This document shows, piece after piece, positions 1-12,091 of a stretch of DNA of 64,000 bases. Below the pieces are notes generated by a model. It ran no database searches. It had not been told where the DNA came from and worked only from the letters and a program-made list of their open reading frames with translations. Source of the DNA: Porpolomopsis calyptriformis (lineage: Eukaryota; Basidiomycota; Agaricomycetes; Agaricales; Hygrophoraceae); assembly GCA_951640195.1 (NCBI GenBank), contig OX621170.1:434001-498000 (forward strand). The letters run 5' to 3'. Position 1 is the first letter of the stretch. Every line of letters begins with the position of its first letter. The translations under genes were made by a program, and so were the position numbers.

Positions 1-38
1 ATAGCAATGACCCTACAATATGTTGTGAGTAGACTTCA

Positions 39-1280
39 TTGACTAGGAGATATGAAACAATTACTGATTTTATTTTAGCATTCTTGATTCCTGCAGTAAT
101 ACAGAAGTCGGATGGTACCAATGTGCCATTCACAGTTCAGTTGTATACTTCCTTCAATGATCTTTGCAAGCTTATTAGTGAAAAACTCAACCAATACCCT
201 GGACTTCTCCAGTTGCGATATCGTCTTGAAAGTGATAAGCCGAAAGCTGGCGCGACAGCTATCCACTCTGACAAGGAGTTAACACTTTTCAAAGATCGCA
301 TGTGCCAACTAATTGTCCCTCAAAGGCTTCCTAGTGGGAAGATCTTGTCACACACTCTCAAACCTGTTAGGGTGGTTTTTGAAGATGGAGCTGATGAGAA
401 GGCAGCAAAAGAAGTACTGGCTAGTAAAGCAGGCAAAAAGGTGAGTTTCAAATGCATACTATATTTCATTCTAAACTAAATAGTTATGTGTAGCCTGAAT
501 CCTCCCACTTGACTGCCACCTCAACTGATACCAGTGATCCTTTCACTGGAGAACGCGAGAAGATCATCAAGCAACTGCAAGAACAATGGAAATGCAACAT
601 CCACACAAAGGATAGGCCAGTATATTGCTGGAAGAATGAATGCGGCATGTGCTATGAACTCAACTACAGCAATTTAGGATACTGGGCTATCAATATCATA
701 TGTTCCCTTCAACATTTTATGATAAATATCACTCAATGAATTTTATTAGATGTCTGGTAATTCAACAATCGATATGAAGCCTGTAAAACTACTCCTCAAC
801 ATTGCAATGCCGTGTGGCCGATTAGCACCTAGCACCATGCCCCAGCCTGGATTCAGTGCGCAGGATGGATTCCCACCTATGCCTTCCAGTGGATATGGCT
901 ATCCAAATCCATATATGATGTCTCAAATGCTCCTAGGATTCTACCCGCTGCCATTCTTTCCTCCGCCTATGCCGGCACCTGTGCCAGCACCTCAAGTTGG
1001 ACCATCTTCACCCACTGAATACCCCAACATTACCCGCTGGCTTGATACCCATGAACAACGAAATAAGGATGGCATCGTTTTCAAGCCATACAGCCCCATC
1101 TTGCGCGAGAACAGATTCATTCGGATCACACAACTAATGACAGAATTTATGACCTTGCAGGAGTTGCGGGTTTTACTAGGAGCTCAGGTAGGCACCATAA
1201 TTCTTATCTTACAGTATGCAAAGGAGGACATGGAGGCAATAAGGTCGGGGAAATGGGCTTTCCCCCAGAACTTCGAATAG
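39..1280 (+). CDS. Hypothetical multi-exon protein, 5' incomplete and probably decaying
   Basis: Function is not recognised. An open segment up to 440 joins in phase to one starting at 494 across a consensus intron (GTGAGT 441 to TAG 493). A third segment (about 750-1280, stop TAG) starts after a TTATTAG acceptor. The donor for that second intron, near 675-690, is not a clean GT (ATATGT is seen where GTATGT would fit), so the gene may be broken. There is no convincing ATG at the left; the first open stretch begins at a TTG and its N-terminus is likely intron, with a possible acceptor CTGCAG at 96. The middle has a CxxxxC-type cysteine pair in a WKNECGMCYE stretch, then a Pro/Met/Tyr-rich linker with PPMPAPVPAP, then a helical C-terminus (LQYAKEDMEAIRSGK). 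Such lineage-specific genes are common in Agaricomycetes. Confidence 0.45.
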
Positions 1281-1417
1281 ATTTTTCAATATATTTACTT
1301 GCAGGTTATTAGTGGCCTTAGCGTGTCTTTTCATATTGTGTAAAGCGCCAACGACTGGTATATTGAGCTACAAGAAATAAAAATAATGATTCAAACATAC
1401 AATGAATGTACAATCGA

Positions 1418-2594
1418 TCAGACATAACCACAGTGATAATACCACATGTACACATCTTGAGTAGTAATAGTATACAGCGCTTGAAGAAGCGCACAGTGGA
1501 TGTCATTATCCGACATGTTTCCCATTGCCATCCGAATATATTCTCTGTTCCGATGCAAGTTGTATTTCATACATGAGAAGGCCAGTTCGATGGGGTTGAA
1601 ATCAGGGGAGTATGGGGGAAGGTATTCACAGCGCATTCCCCTGTAAAACATGTAAGATACTGTGTGCATCATTGTGAAAAAGGAACTTACCGCTCCTCAA
1701 TCATTCCCTGAATGTGTGGATCCTTGTGTATGCGGCAATTGTCCATGACCAACACCGAATTGGGGGCTGGGTATGGTTGCATCTTGTTGAGAAGTCCCTC
1801 AACGAACTTGCAAAAAGAGTCCCCATGAAAGGAACCCTCAATGATGTTACAGTGAAGAATGCCATCATTCAGTGAGATGGCAGGGAGAATAGAAAACCTA
1901 TATGCAATCAATATCTGCCATATATCATAGGTATCAAAACATACCATCGTCCACATACAAAGAATGCCTTTTGTTGCGCTTTAGTCCCTTGAATTGACCA
2001 TGCCTGTCTGCGATATGATGTTTGACGATCAACAGAGCTTTCATCCACAAATACAAGCTGGTCAGGTTGGTAGCTGCTGATTCTTGCCACATAACTAATG
2101 CGGCACTCTGCTGACCGTTCTGCAGCAACTCGTATGATCTAGAAATGATAGAAATGTACATACAGCTCAAAAAACAATGGTAGTATGCACCTTCTTTAAT
2201 GTAAACCCTGCCCAGTGCAAGGATCTCCATACTGTTGCTCAAGAAACATCTACCCCACAGGTGGTGGACAACATCTCTTGTAGTTCGTCGATATATATGT
2301 CAGGCGATTGCCGCACAGTCCCAAGTAGAAACTAAATCAAGTAAATGTCAGTAAGAGGTATATACATATTGAAATACTTACCTCAACATCAAGGTCGCGT
2401 AGCTGTCGCTTTCTCCATCTCAGTGGTGGGTTGTCTTCTTGGGTAGTACCATGGTTTGCATGGTGATGGATGATGCGTTCGATTGAGCGGAGGGAGACTC
2501 CTGTGTAGATGGCGATGTCTTCTTTTCAGAGTAACAATGACAGCTGGAGGATAATCTGCTGCACCTCAGCAGAAATCTTGCAGCCACGCGGCAT
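1418..2594 (-). pseudogene. Tc1/mariner-type DDE transposase, five exons, two in-frame stops
   Basis: Exons read 2594-2382, 2331-2191, 2138-1945, 1897-1691 and 1640-1418, all joined by GT-AG introns of about 45-52 nt with continuous frame, giving about 325 codons. The first two exons hold the helix-turn-helix DNA-binding part (MPRGCKISAEV start; IAIYTGVSLRSIERI). The catalytic triad region (DDE_3 type) is visible: first Asp in LVFVDES, second in VLVMDNC, third acidic position in PPYSPDFNPIE. Transposases of this class cut and paste DNA at TA dinucleotides. Two TGA codons (2526-2528 and 2239-2241) interrupt the reading frame, so the copy is presumed dead. I could not delimit its terminal inverted repeats. 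Confidence 0.85.
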
Positions 2595-2857
2595 CTGGTG
2601 GTTGCTGGCAGGATCTGATAAGCTGATATGAGCGATGCGGTAAAATGCTGAGCCTGCAAAAAACCTGAAATTTGAAATCACAATGTATCAGTGTCAGTGC
2701 CCTATATATCGATACCGAGGCTCTCGGCAATTCTGACGCTGTCCTTTTTGTGCGATTGTGTTGAGAATTGACTGAGATATGCGTTGACCAAGATTTACTT
2801 CCTTTTTTGATCAATTTTTTGGGCTCCGCCAACTTGCGTGAAATAGACAATAACATT

Positions 2858-2945
2858 ACTTGAATTAAGTTGACTAAGTGTATCAAGTAGATTTTAGTAG
2901 TATCAAGTAATATTAAGTACCTTAAGTATTATTAGGTTTTACCAT
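2858..2945. repeat. ACTTGA/AAGTA-rich repeat, inverted copy of one near 21.5 kb
   Basis: This AT-rich stretch is built from runs such as ATCAAGTA, TTAAGTA and TCAAGTAGATTTTA. Its reverse complement matches 21485-21590 over about 90 nt with few differences. No coding potential is seen. It lies just upstream of the Tc1-like transposase and may be part of that element's end or an independent repeat. Confidence 0.6.
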
Positions 2946-3760
2946 CAGCAAAAGTGCTAAAGTCAAGTAAGCACATAAAATTGCTTCTATGGTAATAACA
3001 GTAGTACAAGTTCTAACAGTCTAGTATCACTTGATACACGGGTATTTAAGCGTTTGATTTTCATTCATGCAGTCTACAAGTCTCGTAGAACTACTAAGGT
3101 GGTATGAGGATTTTAAATAATACTAGGTCTACATGCCATGCAATGCATGCAAGGATATACCAGATAATCAGACTATACGAGCTGTAACAGACTAGCTTGT
3201 CATGTATGCTGGTAACAGACTGGCCAGACATATATGCCAGTGATAGACCGGTGTCATCTGGGATGTCGACAAGGTCATGCAAGACCAGACAACCCTAGTG
3301 TGCACTCGCCAGCTGATAAAAGGTCATCCAAAGTCACACAAGACTTCTGGTTTATCACAATGTATTAGCAGACGATACAACATTGTTTAATGTAATAACA
3401 GGCAGAGCATATCACATGTGGGACCAAACAGAACTGCAGAAGTTCCAGTCTCCAAGTGAGAGCAGAAGGGAAGCAACAGCGACAGCGAGTGAGTCGAACG
3501 AGTTTCGATTACAAGAAAGCGAAAGCAAGAGCTGGAAGGAGAGCGACAGTGACAATGAGTGAGTCGAGACAAGTTGCGATAACAAGTACCCAAGTGGAAA
3601 GCAAGTCAAAAGTCCCTGCAGGTTGCGGTGGGTCTAGGTGGTGAATCTGGGAAAAAAATATGAAAAAGTCCGACTTGGACAGGTCTGATTCATAGAGCAA
3701 CAAGCTGCATCGAAAATAGATGGTAAGTAACGTAAACGAATGTGGGGGATGCTCACCGTA
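2946..3760. other. Stretch without a recognisable gene
   Basis: Only short open stretches occur on both strands. Between about 3481 and 3586 there is an imperfect tandem duplication of a GCGACAG...GAGTGAGTCGA...GATTACAAG/GATAACAAG unit of about 62 nt. This could be subterminal sequence of the Plavaka-type element whose genes begin to the right, but no terminal inverted repeat was identified. Confidence 0.4.
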
Positions 3761-6364
3761 TCATCTCCGTACTCTTTTCCCCCCCATTTTCTTCCTAGCA
3801 CTATCTCCTTGGCCAGTGTGATTGTTGGAGTGATCTTGCAAATTCCCCTCATTGTCATGGTCCTCATTGTCACTATTTATATTAGCATGAGTATGCTTTG
3901 GTATACCCATCCGACCTGTGTATTTAATAAACGAGTGATCAAGCATTGAATGAACTGTCCACACCTGGGTTTGTTATGCTGGAAGTCTTATTTCTAGTGT
4001 TTGATGATCCGGTGGTCTTTCTGCCTGCGTTCGATGTTCCACCTCCTCCGTGTGAAGAGTGAGAGCTTCCTGCTATTCAACAGTAAGTGAAGGAAAGAAT
4101 ATATTAAGCCAACAACCCTACTACCAGTGTTTGAAGCATTAAAACGATGAGGGGGCATCCGCGAGTTCGAATCTTGACAGTCTCGTGTATCATCTGCTGT
4201 CTCCGAGTCTTGATGGTCTTGTATATCGTCTGCCGTCTCCGAGTCTTGACGGTCTTGTGTATCAACTGCCATCTCTGAGTCTTGACAGTCCTGTGTAAAA
4301 AGCAATATCAGTGAGAGTCATATTGGATGTCACATGAATCGCAACCTCACTTTGTAGCGCATGTCGTGCCAGTCGCTGTGCAAAGACATCTTCAACGTCT
4401 TCATCTTCAGAATCATCATACTCTTCCATTTGCTTGTTTTTGCGAGTGCGGAGGCCAGGGACTTCACTAGAAATATGGATAGTTAGTAAGGCGTATGTGA
4501 GATTATGAAACTTACCGGTGATACGACCCCTTGGTCCCTTGAGGTCCGGAGGACATGTTCCACATATCTATGTGATCCTCAAGACGTCTACTACACTGCT
4601 ACGATGTCCCCGACTACGCGATTCGGCTTCCTGTCTAGTGATTTATCTCCGAATGCTTTGGATTTCTGCGAATTTCTTCGAATTCTCCGATCCTTCGATT
4701 CGCGATCGCAGCTCATATCAAAGGATGCATCTGATAGCCAGACGTCCATTGTGTAGATCCTCATCGTTCCCATTGACCCTTTCACTGGTGGCTTCGTTCA
4801 GAAGTCTCATCCCTTTACTATATAGCATATAAAGGGATCTTTGTTTTCACAGATATATTTACTTGTAGATATGTTTGTATCATAGAAAAGGAAGATAGAT
4901 TCCATCGTCCCACGTCTAGTCCTTCATGTTTGAGCCTCTTCGACCGCCTCTAGCACTCTAGAGAGTGCTCCGACTTTCTGATTTCTTCTATTTCTTCGAT
5001 TTTTACGATTTCTTTGATAGCTCCTTTCTATTGTGCCTCCCACCATCTCTTGGGGCAGATCCCAGAGCTCAGACAGCTCCACATCGCATCACCGGTTCCA
5101 AAATTCGAGTGTCTCAAACACCCAGGGATCATCAGGGTGATGTTCAAACAAATCGACAATTGAGTCAAAAAACTTCTCCATATTAAACTTGCCGTCCATC
5201 ACAGCCCATTGCTCTGTAGAACTGAGCATATTCCGCACCTGAATAGAATAAATGGTATGGTCAATCGCGGGGAAAATTTGGATTATACTTACCTGAACAC
5301 ACACATAGGCAATGGAGCGACCAGTGACCTCAGTCATATTGTGCAGTTCCGCTTTTGAGCGCTTTGTGCCCCTTCAAACTTTTTGCAGGGCAGAAGATGG
5401 GCCAGTAAAGATATGTCAGTAGAGCTGGAATATGCCATGTTAATATATGCGTAAACCAATGCAGGCTATGTACTTACACGTAACAGAAGATGTCCACGAC
5501 ACAAGCCTTTGTCTTTCTCGGCTGGATCATATGGTATGTTTTTGTCGTACAGAAATGTTGGCCAGTATGTACTCTTGATCTTGATCTTCCCATCTTGCAC
5601 ACTTTCCATGTAATGCCTATGAGATTTTCACAATCAAATCAGCGGATAACTTAGAAATGGCAACGTACCCTGGGTTCGCATCAAACACACCAATATCACA
5701 GTACAGACAGAGTAACCGAGCTGTGGCAATGTGATTAAAGCCATGCACACTCTTCCCTTGGCTTCTTGTGATGGGTGGATCAATGGAGTTGATCGCAGGG
5801 TCATATGGTATATATTCCAGGCTGGCGAACTTGATACTCCCAGTGTCTTCATGTCGAGCTTCACTTGCCCATTTATTGAGCTTCTATCCACATAAGTACT
5901 GCACCGAGGTAAAGTGATGCAACACAACATACCATATTGATGAAAGCATCAAGATGTTCAGGAGTTTGATGGAACTGCGTAATTGTATCACGAAATCCAG
6001 GGACAAGGTCCATAACTCTCTCATGGAGATCTAATTCCTGTATTGTGTAGCTGATCGGATTAGACATGCGAATACCATGAGAATGAGACAGAACCATGAT
6101 TTACTCAGCATCCAGATCATCAGGCTCAAGCCCAACATAAATAATCCTCGTTAGACCAATGAATGGATTGAGGGAAAGGGGTATCCATCTTGCAGTGACG
6201 TGGTATGGCTTCAGGACGTGTGGGCTATAAATGCATGCAACATCAAGCATGTCAGGAACAAGAGGGAAACGAGTCTTTGCATACATGTGTTTTTTTGATG
6301 AGATGCCTGCTTGCCGTATGCTTTCAATCAGAGGGTTATGATCAACGTCAGTTTCCGATGACAT
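3761..6364 (-). pseudogene. DUF6698-like protein gene, partner of the Plavaka transposase, nine exons
   Basis: Exons read 6364-5933, 5880-5669, 5616-5478, 5424-5293, 5238-5094, 4466-4346, 4290-4125, 4072-3965 and 3915-3761, all with GT-AG introns and matching phase. The core resembles a protein family I recall as DUF6698 in basidiomycetes (motifs MTEVTGRSIAY, GFNHIATARLLC, SVQDGKIKIKS, WPTFLYD, DLFEHHPDDPW). Its molecular role is unknown. The C-terminus is acidic and then basic: about 3.5 copies of a 36-nt unit coding DRQDSETADDIQ-like residues, then a Ser/Gly stretch and a KKMGGKRVRR end. A TAA at 6101-6103 and two TGA codons in exon four (5293-5424) break it, and a solo LTR sits at the exon 5 donor. 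The ATG at 6364 is 140 bp from, and divergent to, the transposase start. Confidence 0.65.
4519..5091 (+). mobile_element. Solo LTR, TGATACG family, copy 1 (573 bp)
   Basis: It begins TGATACGACCCC and ends CGCATCA, and is flanked by the 4-bp direct repeat CCGG (4515-4518 and 5092-5095). A TATA-like CATATAAAGG lies around 4829-4838, giving the orientation. It is about 95% identical by eye to 9852-10397, apart from a 27-nt stretch missing there. The flanking repeats reconstruct the sequence CCGGTAAG, an exon-intron junction of the DUF6698-like gene. The family assignment as an LTR rests on TG...CA ends, the short inverted termini, the TATA box and the target duplication. No internal element was seen. 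Confidence 0.75.
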
Positions 6365-6504
6365 GGTGGTGGTAAGAGGGAGAGTGCAGATGAATGCGTT
6401 GATGTCATCAGAAGTTGGACTTTGCCAAAAAGAGGTACATGGTCATTCGCCGTCTCAGGCATGCTATTCCTGCCGTGTTGATATTTGTTCTTCTCCTTGG
6501 CCTT

Positions 6505-9500
6505 ATGGCCAAATTCATATGTCCTGGTCAAGACTGTGGGCAGCAGTTCAAGTCGGGTGCTGCCCTTTCTGCACATAAACGAGCTTGCAAGGGAAAAATT
6601 GCACTTGCAGCAAAGATCCTGCTGGAGAAACGGCGGGCCAAGCTTCAGAAACCTAATCAGGAGATCACAGATATTCCAACTGAATGTGAGGAGCTTCGGG
6701 AGGTCTTGAACGACACCCAGAATGAATTCCAGGAGGGCCCTAGCTTTGAACTACAGCTAGAGGTAAGCATACTATAATCTTTCATATTGTACGTGTTCTT
6801 ACACATCTTCCCCGAGTAAATAGTGAGAGCCTACACCACTGCAAGAGTATAGACCTTCTGGTCTTCCACATCATCGTACACAGATGCCAGCATGCTTTTG
6901 CAATGATCTACCTCCTCTACCTCCTCTACCTCCCCCTCCACCAACTCAAATACCTGAAATACCACTAGAGGAACTGCAACACGACCATGCCATCCTAATG
7001 GATTCCCATGAGGAATCTACCCCAGAGCCTTATCAAACAGAGACCAATAACTACAGCATATATCATGTTTATCCAGGGGGACCACCATCATTCACTCCGG
7101 ATGAACTCTACACGCTCCAACACATATCTGACTCATCAAATTTCAATCTGAACACCATGTCAACTGCGGTCCGTCCTTGGTGGTCATCATTCGGCTCGTT
7201 ATCCACCCTCCAACAAAATCTCTTCACACCCTTCCTCAATGCGACAGTTTTCAGACTCATGAAAGTCACTTACTGACCTTGATTGCTTGGTGAACGATGT
7301 ATTGTTGGCACCTGATTTCAAGACCGAAGACTTGCAAGGATTTCGCGCTACCCGTGAGGCTGAACGTCTAGATGAGTGGGAGGATGAACCTGGATTTTCA
7401 GCCCAGGATGGCTGGATCGAGACTACAATCAACATTTCTGTTCCGGCAGAGAATATCAAACATAAGTCGGAAACTGTTGCACCTCAGTACAGTGTTCCTA
7501 AATTCTTTTATTGATGCCTTCTCGAGGTTATCAAGGCAGCATTCAACGAGCCTGCCACAGACCACTTCCACCTTTCACCCTTTGAGTGTTGATGGAGGCC
7601 CACGCCTGATTCGCAATCCGAGCGATTCTTTTCTGAGCTTTATATGGGCGATGCATTTATCAATGAACACGAGAAGATCTGATCACAGTCCCGCAGCGAT
7701 GGCTGCCAACTTGAGACTGTTGTTGCTGCGATTATGCTATAGTCTGACTCCACTCACCTTACCAGTTTTAGAAATGCATCCCTCTGGCTGATATACCTTT
7801 TCCTTGGAAACCAATTGAAGTACATGCGTGGGAAGCCCTCTGCTTTTGTGGCACATCATCTTGCATATCTGCCAAAGGTACGTATTTACTTTCGGTTGGC
7901 TTCTAAGTTCTCACACAATGAATAGCTTGACGATTCATTTCAAGACTAGTACCGCGCTATCTTTGGCAAACCAGCAACAGCCCAGGTACTGAAGCATTGT
8001 CGCTGAGACCTTATGCAAGCAGTATGGCTCTTACTGCTCGATGACAATTTCATGCATGCATACCATGATGGAATTATTATTGAATTTCACAATGGGATAA
8101 AATGATGAGTCTTTCCTCACTTTTTCACATATTCTGCTGATTACCCTGAAAAGTAAGTGACGTTGTGTGCACTTTGGTGATGATCTGTTATTGATCGTTT
8201 CATACAGAACCCTTCTTGCTTGTATCAAGTTCCTCAGCAACTATCCGTGTCCTAGATGTCTAGTGGAGAAGTCCAAAATATCTGATCTTGGTACAGCCCG
8301 CGATCGTGTAGTACGCACTCAAAATCAGCAATTAGACACCAAAAACCACTAGAACAAGATCAGACATGTCCAACAATGGATTTATGAGAACAGTACAAGT
8401 CTTACAAGCATGCACGTTGACCAAGTACTGGCATATCAGTCACTGATCCCAACACAGGTGAGTACTCATCATGATTGGCTGCATTTTCTCATGGTTTTCA
8501 CTCAGAGTGTATTTTCTATATGCCTCTCATCATTTGATTTCAATTTTTATCAAATGTTCATCCCCGATCTCCTTCACAAAGTTGAATTGGGTGTATGGAA
8601 AGGAATGTTTACCCACCTCATGCACATATTATATGCAAATGGTGGTGATTTGATTCAAACTCTGAATCAAAGGTGGGTTTTCATATCATAACACTTCTCA
8701 TTCTGAGGTTATGTCAGATACCGACAAGTCCCAACCTTTGGGCGCGACACAATTCATAGATTCCATCACAATGCATCCAGTATGAAAAAACTCATGGGAA
8801 GGGACTTCGAAGATCTCCTTCAGGTAAGATCTTGTTCCATTCTGTTCTGTCTGGTAGCTTATTGATATTCCAATAGTGCGCGCTTCCAGTTTTTGAAAAC
8901 CTTTTGCCGGAACCACACAACACCATCATTATGGACCTTCTCTTTGAACTAGCAACTTGGCATGGACTCACCAAACTTCGGCTCCACACAGAGCAAACAC
9001 TAAACAATCTTGACAACTCAACAACAAGGCTGGGAAAGCTGCTCCGCAGCTTTTCTTCTACAACATGTGCTGTGTACAATACCCGAGAACTCCCTGCCGA
9101 AGAAGCTGCACATGGACGGCGACAAGCTGCCCTTACAGCCAAAGGTCTAAGCACCAAACAGAAAAGTAAATCAACCACCGAACAGCCGCCGAACAAGTTC
9201 AAACGATTCAATATAAACATGTACAAGACTCATGCGCTTGGTGGGTATGTCAAGGCAATCCAGTTATATAGTACGACCGATAACTATACAACTCAAACAG
9301 TAAGTATATCTTTGCCTATCTTTACTGGATAAGATGCTTATTGTTGCTTAGGGAGAACTTGAGCACCGGCATGTGAAGCGGTTTTACCCCCAAGCGCACA
9401 AAGGCCAAATTGCACGTAGCATTGGCAGACACCAATGCCGAGAATGCATCCTGCACAGAATGATGCAGTCGCAGGGGGACATCAGGCCTGAAACCTGCAA

Positions 9501-11345
9501 GAGGAAGCGTGGACGAACTATACCATCAAGTGTTGGAAACCCTGCTGTCTGTTTCAATGAACAGGAGGCCCTCCCATATAGTATGCCTGATGCTCATCAT
9601 CATATATCAGCAGATGTTCATCACAAAGTCAACCTGTCTGAATGGCTTGGTGACCATGAAGAAGACCCAGCCCTTCAGGTCTGTCGTTATTTTTTCTATT
9701 GCACTCACAGTGACTTACATGTCTTATTAAGGACTTCTTGCCACATTTGAAAAACCACCTCCTTGGGCGAATCCTTGAACTGGATTATGACAGTGATGAG
9801 ACTGATTACACGTCAGCAGAATGAAACGCAATCATGTTTGTCAACAACTGTTGATACGACCCCTTGGTCCCCTGAGGTCTGGAGGACATGTTTTATATAT
9901 CGACGTGATCCCCCAGACGTCTACTACACTGCTACGATGTCCCCAACTACGCGATTCGGCTTCCTGTCCAGCGATTTATCTCCAAATGCTTCGGATTTCT
10001 GCAAATTTCTTCGAATTCTTCGATCCTTCGATCCGCGATCGCAGCTCATATCAAAGGATGCATCTGATAGCCAGATGTCCATTGTGTAGATCCTCATCGT
10101 TTCCATCGACCCTTTCACTGGTGGCTTCATTCAGAAGTCTCATCCCTTTACTATATAGCATATAAAGGGATCTTTGTTTTCACAGATATATTTACTTGTA
10201 GATATGTTTGTATCATAGAGAAGGAAGATAGATCCCATCGTCCCACGTCTAGTCCTTCATGTTTGAGCCTCTTCGACCACCTCTAGCACTCTAGAGAGTG
10301 CTCCGATTTTCCGATTTCTTTGATAGCTCCTTTCTATTGTGCCTCCCACCATCTCTCGGGGCAGATCCCAGAGCTCAGACGGCTCCCCATCGCATCACCG
10401 TATCTACTGGCACAAAGTTATTCGTGTAAATTATACCACATACGATCTTCGGCGCGAACAAGACTCCCTAAATCCACATACAAGTGCCGACGTTATGGTT
10501 TTGTCTCAGGAAAATGAGAACTCTGTGCATCCCTATTGGTATGCCCGAGTTATTGGCATCTTTCATGCGGTAGTGCAGTTCAAAGGCCTCCCGTCTCACC
10601 CTACTATCGAACCTGGAGCGCGGCAAATAGAATTCCTATGGGTGAGATGGTTTGGCAGGGACCTGACTCACCAATCCGGATGGAAAATGAAATGCCTACA
10701 TCAAGTAGGCTTCGTCAATAATGAGGATCCCACCAGTTTTGGATTTCTTGATCCAAAACTTGTCATACGTGGTGTGCATTTAATTCCAGCATTTGCTTTT
10801 GGTCACACCCAAGATTTATTACCACCCTCGATCGCTCGGCGGCCCTCAGAAAATGATGAAGATTGGATGTATTATTATGTCGCTATGTACATACTGACAT
10901 CACTTTTCTGAATTACAGTTCCACTCACCATATTGTACCTTTTGCATGTAGGTTCGTTGATCGTGATACAATTATGCGTTTCCATGGTGGCAGCATTGGT
11001 CACTCAGCTGTACGAGATGCGTCAAACAAGTTCCTTAGCGATCGCGATCACCTGGACTTGAGGAAGCGCCAAACACAAGACCCCGAGGAGGAACCAGAGG
11101 GGTCAAGCGAGAGTGGTGATATCAGGGAACCAGCTAATGCTGGTGGGGTTGATACTGATGTGAACGATGGCGTGTGTGAGGATGAAGAAGATTTTGGGTA
11201 CACAGACCTGGAGATCCAAGGGGTGGATCACGATTGGGATGGAGATGAGGATGATGGGAGCGATGACAATGATGATGCACTTGGTGCAGAGGATGGCGAA
11301 GGCGAAGAGGGGGAGGTTGGGCTGCTCGGCTTCACAGAGATGTAA
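6505..11345 (+). pseudogene. Plavaka-type (CMC superfamily) transposase, multi-exon, disabled
   Basis: Exon 1 (6505-6762) encodes a C2HC finger (CPGQDCGQQF...HKRAC). Later exons carry signatures I associate with Plavaka transposases of Agaricomycetes: TPDELYTLQ, LAPDFKTEDLQGF, REAERLDEW, PCPRCLVEKSKI, FIPDLLHKVELGVWK, VPTFGRDTIHRF, DLLFELATWHGLTKLRLHT, TRELPAEEAAHGRR, GELEHRHVKRFYPQ. Well-defined later exons are 8506-8672, 8718-8823, 8877-9299, 9352-9678 and 9732 into the LTR. After the LTR the frame resumes at 10402 (RIYWHKVIRVNYTTYDLR) and ends with a very acidic tail and TAA at 11345. There is a frameshift near 7262 and many TGA/TAG codons between 7513 and 8107. The protein would excise and reinsert the element; this copy cannot. 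Confidence 0.75.
9852..10397 (+). mobile_element. Solo LTR, TGATACG family, copy 2 (546 bp)
   Basis: It starts TGATACGACCCC and ends CGCATCA. The flanks are CTGT (9848-9851) and CCGT (10398-10401), one transition apart. Removing the LTR and one flank restores the transposase frame from FVNN to RIYWHK, which independently confirms the insertion boundaries. It lacks a 27-nt segment present in copy 1. A TATA-like CATATAAAGG is present around 10160. Confidence 0.8.
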
Positions 11346-11712
11346 GTAGACGCTGTTCCGGGGCTGGCCTTGTCAAGCGTTTTATGTCGTAGCTAGTCTT
11401 GTGAATACCTTATATGTTGTCTCGAAGTCTGTTGGTCTTCACATATGTAGCGTTCATAGCCCCGGGTCTCATAAACACCTCACATGGGGTGCTAAAAGTC
11501 TATTCTATGTGCTAAAAGGCACTTGGGAGTGTCTTATTAACCTCATATGTGCTATTCAACTTTGCCAGTCATGGTTCACCTTGCCTGAAAGATGACCGGT
11601 CTGTCATCCAGATAGGATGCTGCCTACCAGACTACTACACTGTTGGATGATTTCTGCTTGACTAGTGAGGCCTAGTATAAGCTGTACCAGACTAGCTTAG
11701 GCTTAGCAGACT
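11346..11712. other. Downstream flank of the transposase gene, no gene seen
   Basis: No gene is recognised. The stretch contains a motif (TATAAGCTGTACCAGACTAGCTT, given here as its parts TATAAGCTGTA and CCAGACTAGCTT) that loosely resembles 3175-3200. It could include the end of the Plavaka-type element. The last five bases, AGACT (11708-11712), are the left target-site duplication of element A. Confidence 0.4.
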
Positions 11713-12091
11713 TGTTATGTCGGCAGTCGAAACTCAGGTCACTAGACGTGAAGCACGAAGAGCCCAGCGCATAAGCTGGGGGTGACAACGTTAAAGAACA
11801 AATCTAAGGAAGATACAAGCGTTCTGTGCACTACTTATATCTACCTGGGCCTGGGCCATGATTGTGATAACCACGGCGACGATCCATGGAACGGCTGACT
11901 AATGCGCAGCACTGTATGGCTTGGCGCAGCTACTGCGGAGCACGTCTTCACCAGCCAATGGCATTATCGCCTCTAATCTATGAGGAGATAGGATAAAAGA
12001 TTAGATAAGGAGAGATAAGATAAGATAAGATAAGATTAGATAAGACGAAAAAGGAAAGTTGTTGGGGCGATAAAATGAAGTGACCGTAACA
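11713..12091 (-). repeat. 3' LTR of element A
   Basis: On the plus strand it starts TGTTATGTCGG and ends CCGTAACA. It is nearly identical to 19853-20226, with one extra GATAA unit in the GATAAGATAAG tract near 12015. The adjacent purine-rich tract, read on the minus strand as GAAGAGAGGGTGAT, is the likely polypurine primer. Confidence 0.93.

Noticed and set aside
1188..1214. A 27-nt GT-AG segment (GTAGGC...TTACAG) as an intron in the first gene
   Set aside because: Too short for an intron here and in frame; reading through gives a plausible helix.
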